Part shown: positions 58,224-64,000 of the stretch, piece after piece
Layout: every line of letters starts with the position of its first letter
Numbering within the stretch: position 1 is the first letter of the stretch
Assembly (NCBI GenBank): GCA_020637165.1
Contig: JACJWN010000009.1
Location: 169,318-233,317 of the forward strand
Length of the DNA stretch: 64,000 nucleotides
From: Mycolicibacterium sp.
GTDB taxonomy: Bacteria > Actinomycetota > Actinomycetes > Mycobacteriales > Mycobacteriaceae
Direction of reading: 5' to 3'
The notes under the pieces: model-generated
The model's database searches: none
Told to the model about the DNA's origin: nothing
The model's input: only the letters and a program-made list of their open reading frames with translations
Position numbers and translations under genes: made by a program

Positions 58224-59312
58224 TCAGAACCGCGGGTGCTCACCCACCAGCTTGGCCCGAGGGCCGTGCTTGCCCTTCCTGACCCCGCCCAACACCCAGG
58301 AGTCCAGGTGACGGGCGGTCAGTACAGCCAACGCCCTCTCGGTGTCCTGTGGGGCGACGATCGCGACCATGCCGACACCCATGTTGAACGTCCGCTCCAT
58401 TTCGGCACGCTCGACACGGCCGCGCTGGGCGATCATCCCGAACACCGGAGCCGGCGTCCAACTGCCCCGGTCGACCTCGGCGACCAATCCGTGCGGGATG
58501 ACCCGTTCCAGATTGCCGGCCAGACCGCCGCCGGTGACGTGACAGAAGGTCCGCACCTGGGTCTCGGCGATCAGGGCCAGACAGTCCTTGGCGTAGATCC
58601 GGGTGGGTTCGAGCAGCTCCTCACCGAGGGTCCGGCCGAACTCCTCGACATGGCCGCCCAGATCCATCCGGTCGATCTCAAGTAGCACCTTGCGGGCCAG
58701 CGAGTAGCCGTTGGAGTGCAGACCGGAGGACCCCATGGCGATGATGACGTCCCCGGGCCGGACCCGGTCCGGCCCGAGTACGTCGTCAGCCTCGACCACT
58801 CCGACCCCGGTCGCCGAGACGTCGTAGTGATCGGGGGCCATCAACCCGGGGTGTTCGGCGGTCTCGCCGCCCAGCAGTGCGCAGCCGGCGATGACGCACC
58901 CCTCCGCGATACCGGAGACGATGGCGCTGACACGCTCGGGAACGGTGCGCCCCACCGCGATGTAGTCCTGCAGGAACAGCGGTTCAGCGCCGCACACGAC
59001 GAGATCGTCGACGACCATCGCAACCAGGTCGAGCCCAATGGTGTCGTGCTTATCCATTGCCTGCGCGACGGCCAGTTTGGTGCCAACCCCGTCGGTGGAC
59101 GAGGCCAGCACCGGCTCCCGGTAGCCACCGCGCAGCGAAAAGAGTCCGGCGAACCCGCCCAGCCCTCCGAGCACCTCGGGTCGGCTGGCCCGCTTGGCCA
59201 GCGGCTTGAAGAGTTCGACGGCTCGGTCGCCGGCCTCGATGTCGACACCGGCTGACGCGTAGGAGACGCGGGCGCCCCCAGCGCGCTGATTGCTCGTCGA
59301 CTTGCCGGACAT
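58224..59312 (-). CDS. purM: Phosphoribosylformylglycinamidine cyclo-ligase (AIR synthetase)
   Basis: 362 residues from ATG 59312. GVDIEAGDRAVELFKPLAKRA, GGFAGLFSL, DGVGTKLAVAQAMDKHDTIGLDLVAMVVDDLVVCGAEPLFLQDYIAVG, GGETAEHPG and HVTGGGLAGNLERVIP are PurM hallmarks. Purine synthesis step 5. purF, its usual neighbour, is not next to it in this window; the upstream gene here is an L-2-hydroxyglutarate oxidase. Confidence 0.96.
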   Translation of the reverse strand: MSGKSTSNQRAGGARVSYASAGVDIEAGDRAVELFKPLAKRASRPEVLGGLGGFAGLFSLRGGYREPVLASSTDGVGTKLAVAQAMDKHDTIGLDLVAMVVDDLVVCGAEPLFLQDYIAVGRTVPERVSAIVSGIAEGCVIAGCALLGGETAEHPGLMAPDHYDVSATGVGVVEADDVLGPDRVRPGDVIIAMGSSGLHSNGYSLARKVLLEIDRMDLGGHVEEFGRTLGEELLEPTRIYAKDCLALIAETQVRTFCHVTGGGLAGNLERVIPHGLVAEVDRGSWTPAPVFGMIAQRGRVERAEMERTFNMGVGMVAIVAPQDTERALAVLTARHLDSWVLGGVRKGKHGPRAKLVGEHPRF

Positions 59313-59323
59313 CGGCGATAAGG

Positions 59324-60577
59324 CTACTCGTCCCGACCCCGACCGGAGACCCCCGACCTGCAGACCCGGTCGATCAATTCGGTGGCCAGCGCGAACGCCG
59401 AGGTCGCGGCTGGGGAGGGGGCGTTGCGAAGGTGGGTCACCGCCCCCGGTGAATCGGGTCCAGGAGAGTCGTCCCGGGAGATCACGAAGTCGTCGACGAG
59501 CGCGCCGTCCCGGCCCACCGCCTGGGCCCGCACCCCGGCGTGCGAGCTGCCGTCGAGGTCGGCCACCGACAGCCCCGGCAGGTAGCGGGCGGCGGCCGCA
59601 ACGAACGCCTTCCGGCTGGCCGCCATCCGGATCTCCTCGATCCCCACCCGCCAGTACCGGCGGCCCACCCGCCAGGTTCCCGGCCAGGTCAGCGATTCGA
59701 TCGCATCCCGGCCGCTGAAACGGCGCAGCGAGTAGCCGTCTCGGGCACCGACCATCATCGCCGTGTGGCCGAGGGAGAGTGCTCCGTTGATGTGTCTGGT
59801 GATGTGGACGCCCAGGAAGGGCAGTTGAGGGTCGGGAACCGGGTAGATCATCCCGTTGAGTCTGGTCGCCCGGGTGGTCTTCACCCCGAGATAGGCACCG
59901 CGGAACGGCACGATCTGCGGATCTCGCGGCGCGCCGGACCGGCGGGCCAGCCGGTCGGCCCACAGGCCCGCGCACACGATCGCCGACCGGGTCTTCAGCG
60001 GTCCGAGGGAGGTGTTGACGACGCCGGGTTGCCCGGGTTCGACGGAGGTGACCTGCACGCCGAAACGCAGGTCGACGCCACGTCGGCGCAGTTCCGCTGC
60101 GAGCACCCGGGCGACCTCCGAGTAGTCCACAATCCCGGTGTTGGGCGCATGGAGCGCCTGCAGCCCCACCGCATTGGGCTCGATCTCGGCGATCTCCTCG
60201 CGGCCGATCCTGCGCAGCCCGGGAACGGCATTGGCGATCCCCCTGGCCTCCAGATCGTCGAGGCGGGGCAGTTCGTCGGCATCCAGGGCCACGATCAGCT
60301 TGCCGGACCGTTCGTAGGGGATTCCGTTGTCCTCGCAGTATCGGTACATCAGCCGGGCACCTTCGACGCACAACCGGGCCTTGAGTGAACCGGGCGTGTA
60401 ATAGACCCCGCCGTGGATCACCCCGGAGTTGTGTCCGGTCTGATGCCGGGCCGGTGCGGTCTCACGCTCGAGGACCACGACATCGTCGGCCGGACGACGC
60501 GCCATCCACTCCCGGGCCACCGCCAGGCCGACGATCCCGGCCCCGACCACCACCAGATCATGGCCTTGGCGCGGCAT
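59324..60577 (-). CDS. lhgO: L-2-hydroxyglutarate oxidase
   Basis: 417 residues from ATG 60577 (upstream frame not conserved). FAD motif VVVGAGIVGLAVAREW, then GHNSGVIHGGVYYTPGSLKARLCVEGARLMYRYC, ANTGIVDY-type HAPNTGIVDYSEVA, GVHITRHINGALSLGHTAMM and GSSHAGVRAQAV. A DAO-family flavoenzyme oxidising L-2-hydroxyglutarate to 2-oxoglutarate, clearing a side product of central metabolism. Between purM and the DUF2461 gene. Confidence 0.92.
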   Translation of the reverse strand: MPRQGHDLVVVGAGIVGLAVAREWMARRPADDVVVLERETAPARHQTGHNSGVIHGGVYYTPGSLKARLCVEGARLMYRYCEDNGIPYERSGKLIVALDADELPRLDDLEARGIANAVPGLRRIGREEIAEIEPNAVGLQALHAPNTGIVDYSEVARVLAAELRRRGVDLRFGVQVTSVEPGQPGVVNTSLGPLKTRSAIVCAGLWADRLARRSGAPRDPQIVPFRGAYLGVKTTRATRLNGMIYPVPDPQLPFLGVHITRHINGALSLGHTAMMVGARDGYSLRRFSGRDAIESLTWPGTWRVGRRYWRVGIEEIRMAASRKAFVAAAARYLPGLSVADLDGSSHAGVRAQAVGRDGALVDDFVISRDDSPGPDSPGAVTHLRNAPSPAATSAFALATELIDRVCRSGVSGRGRDE

Positions 60578-60609
60578 CTTCTTCTCGGTCTTCCCAGTGA
60601 GCCGGGTTC

Positions 60610-61227
60610 TCAGTCGACGTAGCGGGCCAGCCAATCGTTGAGCGGCACCCCGGCCCGCAGGGTGGCGACCACCCGATCCTTGGCCTCGGGGGTTCCCAGC
60701 CAGGCGCCGACCGGCCATGTCTTCATCATCGCGATGCCCTTGTGCCGCAGCAGTTCGATACGCGGGTGGTCGGCGGGAAACCCGCGAGGTGTGGTCTTGA
60801 GCACCTCATGGGCCATCGTGCTGTACCCGGCCCGGTGCAGGTCGGCCACGATCCCGGCCAGTTCGGTCCCGGACTTCTCCCGGTCGACCGCGACCCGGAA
60901 GCGCTTGAGAGTCGGCGCATCCGGCATGTAGAGACCGCCGCCGGCGGCCAGTTCCTCGGCCGAGAACGAGATGTAGGCACGTCCCAGCGTGGCGGCGCAG
61001 GTGGTCTTGTAGGGCGTCTTGTCGGCGCTGAACCGGACGTCGCGGTAGGGCCGGAAGATCTTGCCGGTGCCGAACTCGTCGGCCAGCTCGGCCAGCAACT
61101 CCTCCATCGGCGCCTTCACGCGCCGGTCGTAGACCGCCCTGTGGTCCTGCCAGTAGACCTTGGAGTTGTCGGCCTCCAGGCCCTCGTAGAATTCGATCGC
61201 CTCGATCGGCCAGCCCGCAAACGCCAT
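60610..61227 (-). CDS. DUF2461 (TIGR02453) protein
   Basis: 205 residues: GWPIEAIEFYEGLEADNSKVYWQDHRAVYD, GTGKIFRPYRDVRFSADKTPYKT, GLYMPDAPTLKRFRVAVDREKSG. DUF2461 family, widespread, function unknown. Its stop lies 33 bp ahead of the lhgO ATG, so the two may be cotranscribed. Confidence 0.9.
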   Translation of the reverse strand: MAFAGWPIEAIEFYEGLEADNSKVYWQDHRAVYDRRVKAPMEELLAELADEFGTGKIFRPYRDVRFSADKTPYKTTCAATLGRAYISFSAEELAAGGGLYMPDAPTLKRFRVAVDREKSGTELAGIVADLHRAGYSTMAHEVLKTTPRGFPADHPRIELLRHKGIAMMKTWPVGAWLGTPEAKDRVVATLRAGVPLNDWLARYVD

Positions 61228-61246
61228 GGGGCCATTGTGGATCCTC

Positions 61247-62917
61247 TCAGCGGGCGTCGTGGGTGATCCGGCCGTCCATCATCGTCAGCACGACCGGCAC
61301 GGCGTGGATCTCGTGCGGGGCGACGCGGAACAGGTCGGCGCCGAGGACGGTCAGGTCGGCGGCCTTGCCGGTGGTCAGCGTGCCGGTGCGGTGGTCCAAC
61401 CGCAGCTGGTAGGCGCCGTTGGCGGTGTAGCCGCGCAGCGCGTCGTGCAGCCCGATGCGCTGGCGGGCCACCAGCGGGAGGTCGTCGGGATGCCCCGGGC
61501 GCTGCCGGGTGAGCAGCGCCTCGATCTGGATCAGTGGCGGGATCTCCGGGATGTCGACGCCGGGGATGTCGCTGCCGTAGGTGACGGTCGCGCCGGAGCG
61601 GACCAGGTCGCCGTACGGGAACAGCCGTTCCTCCACCCGCTCGGCGCCGAGCATCGCGGTGTAGATGTCGCGGTACTGGCCGTTGTAGTCGGTCCCCCAC
61701 AGCGGGGTGCAGTTGGCGATGAGGCCGAGCTGCGCGTACCGGTCGACATCGGCCGGGTCCACCATCGAGTTGTGCGCCAGCACATGCCGACGGCCCGCAC
61801 TACCGGGCGCCTGCCGCGCGGCGGTGTAGGCGTCCAGCACCACCCGCGCCGAACCGTCGCCGTCGATGTGGATGTGCATGTCGAAACCGGCGGCCTGTAC
61901 CGCCTCGATCTGGGCGGTGATCGCCTCCGGCGGAAAGGTCATCGTTCCGAGGTCATCGGCGGCGTGGCCGCAGCACGGCGACAGCAGCGCCGCCCCGCCG
62001 CTCATGAACGTCCCGTCCGCCCACAACTTGCAGGTGCCGATCTGCACATGTTCCGAGCGCAGCTCGCGATGCCAGCGGGTCAGACCCTCGGCGATGGTTT
62101 GCGGGTCGTCGGTCGGGGTGCGGGTCCAGTAGGAGCCGGCCACCCGCACCGGAAGGCCGCCCGCCTCGTCCTGGTCGATGAGGTCGGCGAACACCCAGCG
62201 CGAGTCGTCGCTCGTCGCGCCGACGATCGTGCCCGCCTCGAAGTAGGCCGTCATCCCCCACGAGGCCGCCGGCTGCAGGGTGAGTTGCTGTGCGGCACGG
62301 ACATTCGCAACCGAGAACAGGCCCTGGGCGACCAGGATCGGGATCGTCGCGGCGGCCTCCACCGCGTGGCCGGTGGGAGTGCCGTCGGGGTCGCGCACCC
62401 AGTACTGCGAACCGGGGTCGGGATCGGGGGTTTCGGGCCCGATGCCGGCGCCGCGCATGGCCGCGGTGTTGAACCACGAGTCGTGCGCGTCGGCGGAGAA
62501 GAGGTACATCGGCCGATCGCCGGTGATCTCGTCGAGCCACTCCCGGCGCGGGGACCGCTCCTCGAAGGAGTCCGGCATCCAGGCGTGGCCGCGCAGTGGC
62601 GCGTCCGGGGGTTGCTCCGCCACCCAGTCGCGGATCGCGGCCAGCACCGCGTCGCGCCCGACGATGCCGGCGAGGTTGACGCCCAACTTGGACAGCGCCA
62701 TCGAGGCCAGATGGTTGTGCGCATCGATGAAGCCGGGCAGGCACATCCGGCCGCGCAGGTCGATCTGTTCGGTGCCGGCGTCGATGAAGTCGTCGGCGCC
62801 GTCGCGGGTGCCCACGTGCACCAGGTCGCGGCCGCGCACCACCACCGCCTGTGCCCACGGTTGCGCCGGGTCGCCGGTCCAGATCGGGCCCCCGGTGAGC
62901 AGGTAGGACTTCGTCAC
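61247..62917 (-). CDS. Amidohydrolase-superfamily protein, YtcJ-like
   Basis: 556 residues from GTG 62917. N-terminal beta part TKSYLLTGGPIWTGDPAQPWAQAVVVRG, metal motif GFIDAHNHL, then HIHIDGDGSARVVLDAY, AHNSMVDPADVDRYAQLG, TYGSDIPGVDIPEIPPLIQIEALLTRQRPG and a C-terminal GTLTTGKAADLTVLGADLF. Amidohydrolase_3 family, metal-dependent hydrolase of unknown substrate. Start chosen at the GTG 8 bp from the edge of the homologous region. Confidence 0.88.
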   Translation of the reverse strand: MTKSYLLTGGPIWTGDPAQPWAQAVVVRGRDLVHVGTRDGADDFIDAGTEQIDLRGRMCLPGFIDAHNHLASMALSKLGVNLAGIVGRDAVLAAIRDWVAEQPPDAPLRGHAWMPDSFEERSPRREWLDEITGDRPMYLFSADAHDSWFNTAAMRGAGIGPETPDPDPGSQYWVRDPDGTPTGHAVEAAATIPILVAQGLFSVANVRAAQQLTLQPAASWGMTAYFEAGTIVGATSDDSRWVFADLIDQDEAGGLPVRVAGSYWTRTPTDDPQTIAEGLTRWHRELRSEHVQIGTCKLWADGTFMSGGAALLSPCCGHAADDLGTMTFPPEAITAQIEAVQAAGFDMHIHIDGDGSARVVLDAYTAARQAPGSAGRRHVLAHNSMVDPADVDRYAQLGLIANCTPLWGTDYNGQYRDIYTAMLGAERVEERLFPYGDLVRSGATVTYGSDIPGVDIPEIPPLIQIEALLTRQRPGHPDDLPLVARQRIGLHDALRGYTANGAYQLRLDHRTGTLTTGKAADLTVLGADLFRVAPHEIHAVPVVLTMMDGRITHDAR

Positions 62918-62982
62918 ATCGGCGACGCTATCCCGGCGGGTTTGGCCACGGTGCCGGTTGCCGCTGTGACACCCTGACAGCC

Positions 62983-63420
62983 ATGAAAACACCCCGGAAA
63001 ACTCTGTCCGCAGGACTGGGCACCGCCGCGTTGGCTCTGCTGCTCGCCGGCCCCGCATCGGCGACGCCGGGCACCGGGGTGCAGGTGGAGACGCTGTCGA
63101 AGAACACGGTCAACGGGGTGGACTACATCGTCACCCAGATCACCGTCGCCCCCGGCGGCGGCACCGGGTGGCACTACCACCCCGGCGAGGTGTTCGGCTT
63201 CATCAAGGAGGGCACGATGACGCACTACGGACCCAACTGCCTGGTCGACGACGTCTTCGCCACCGGGGTTCCGGTGAAGGAGGGCGTCGGCCCGGGCTTC
63301 GTGCACAACGGTCGCAACGAGGGCTCCACCCCGCTGGTGATGGAGGTGGTCTACATCAACCCGGTCGGCACGCCGCTGTCGGTGGAGGTTCCCGAACCGG
63401 AGAACTGCACCATCCCCTGA
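62983..63420 (+). CDS. Secreted cupin-domain protein
   Basis: 145 residues. Signal peptide KTPRKTLSAGLGTAALALLLAGPASA (cut near residue 27). Cupin motif 1 GTGWHYHPGEVFGFIKEG (two His and Glu as metal ligands) and motif 2 around GPGFVHNGRNEGSTPLVMEVVYI. Small single-domain cupin exported from the cell; ligand unknown. Confidence 0.87.
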   Translation: MKTPRKTLSAGLGTAALALLLAGPASATPGTGVQVETLSKNTVNGVDYIVTQITVAPGGGTGWHYHPGEVFGFIKEGTMTHYGPNCLVDDVFATGVPVKEGVGPGFVHNGRNEGSTPLVMEVVYINPVGTPLSVEVPEPENCTIP

Positions 63421-63506
63421 CGACGTTGTGACGGCGCACCGGCCTCGGGTGCGCGAGCTGGCGGCTGCGGGGTTCAATGTCAGCAGGGAGAGGAACGGAG
63501 GCGCGC

Positions 63507-64000
63507 GTGGCGGGTGAGCAGATCCGATGCTTGGTGACGGGCGCCACCGGCTACATCGGTGGGCGGCTGGTACCGCGACTGCTGGACGGCGGGTTCGCCG
63601 TTCGCGCCCTGGCCCGCAATCCCGACAAGCTTTCGGCCGTGCCGTGGCGTAAGGACGTCGAGGTGGCCCGCGGCGATCTCAACGACCGGGCCTCGCTGGA
63701 GGCGGCGTTCGACGATGTCGACGTCGTCTACTACCTGGTGCACTCGATGGGGTTCGAAAAGGATTTCGCCGCGGAGGAGCGTCGCGCGGCCGAGAACGTC
63801 GTCGCGGCCGCCCGCAAGGCGGGGGTGCGCCGCATCATCTACCTGAGCGGATTGCACCCGGCGGGGGCGGAACTGTCGACGCACCTGTCGTCGCGCACCA
63901 GGGTCGGCGAGATTCTGATCGCCTCCGGTATCGAGACCATCGTGCTGCAGGCCGGGGTGGTGGTCGGTTCCGGCTCGGCGTCGTTCGTGATGATCCGCCA
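63507..64000 (+). CDS. NAD(P)-binding (extended SDR/NmrA-like) protein, 3' truncated
   Basis: Frame open to the window edge, at least 164 residues. CLVTGATGYIGGRLVPRLLDGGFAVRALARNP is the Rossmann motif, VVYYLVHSMGFEKDFAAEERRAAENVVAAARKAGVRRIIYLSGLHP the central part. Resembles YbjT/Rv-type NAD(P)H-binding proteins of the atypical SDR group. GTG 63507 has GGAGAGGAACGGAGG upstream. Confidence 0.87.
   Translation, partial: MAGEQIRCLVTGATGYIGGRLVPRLLDGGFAVRALARNPDKLSAVPWRKDVEVARGDLNDRASLEAAFDDVDVVYYLVHSMGFEKDFAAEERRAAENVVAAARKAGVRRIIYLSGLHPAGAELSTHLSSRTRVGEILIASGIETIVLQAGVVVGSGSASFVMIR

Noticed and set aside
58224-60371. 715-codon minus frame joining purM to sequence upstream
   Set aside because: Only the part from ATG 59312 is PurM; the upstream part is lhgO in another frame, not a fusion.

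Overview
The window is high-GC actinobacterial DNA that reads as a mycobacterium (Mycobacterium or Mycolicibacterium type). From memory of M. tuberculosis H37Rv, the left part matches the XPB helicase-fadB-fadA-dapC neighbourhood (Rv0861c-Rv0857). The right part matches, in order, desA1-dus-LCP-phoU / pst-mshD-glnR / lmeA-thiX-sseC-Rv0813c-Rv0812-Rv0811c-Rv0810c-purM (Rv0824c-Rv0809). Short leaderless GTG/ATG starts and a cysteine-rich leader peptide are also typical of mycobacteria.

Layout. 1-17.1 kb is chromosomal backbone: an XPB-like helicase (5' cut), a secreted PE-PPE-domain hydrolase, an F420-type oxidoreductase, fadB/fadA, a DapC-like aminotransferase, a VapBC pair, and a tightly overlapping catabolic operon (SDR, thiolase, acyl-CoA dehydrogenase, molybdopterin oxidoreductase) divergent from another acyl-CoA dehydrogenase. 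17.14-37.99 kb is a mobile element in a tRNA-Phe gene, bounded by about 50-bp repeats of the tRNA 3' half. Its backbone is that of an actinomycete integrative and conjugative element (AICE, pSAM2 type): rolling-circle Rep at the left; NUDIX (Pif-like), GntR (KorSA-like), FtsK-like translocase and tyrosine integrase at the right, next to the full tRNA. Between lies about 14 kb of defence cargo: an uncharacterised helical protein, an HTH/PIN toxin-antitoxin pair, a SLATT + CD-NTase (CBASS-type) pair, and a seven-gene run from a type I restriction-modification system (HsdM with a fused HTH, HsdS, HsdR, YgjP-like metallopeptidase) to an unknown 524-residue coiled-coil protein, a TIR-like (Cap12/PycTIR type) protein and a zinc-ribbon protein.

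38.0-52.0 kb holds tRNA-Asp, -Glu and -Lys, an MpaB-like oxygenase, a small secreted protein, desA1, dus, an LCP protein, phoU, pstB/A/C/S, mshD, glnR, lmeA and thiX. Nearly all of these are recognisable only by piecing together several frames. The damage runs from about 33.5 to 39.57 kb and from 40.98 to about 52.0 kb and also hits tRNA arms; the flanks and the 39.57-40.98 kb patch are clean. Dense scattered indels in consecutive housekeeping genes look more like uncorrected long-read sequence than biological decay, so these entries are disrupted as given, probably not true pseudogenes. From 52.04 kb the sequence is clean: polycysteine leader, DUF4395, sseC, a 32-residue membrane peptide, a nitrobindin-like protein, a lipoprotein, a WS/DGAT-like acyltransferase, aminodeoxychorismate-lyase-like, YgfZ-like, DUF3073, purM, L-2-hydroxyglutarate oxidase, DUF2461, an amidohydrolase, a secreted cupin and a 3'-cut NAD(P)-binding protein.

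The most interesting part is the defence cargo of the AICE, especially the unknown coiled-coil protein + TIR-like + zinc-ribbon genes carried downstream of the type I RM operon, and the CBASS cyclase split by one apparent single-base deletion.
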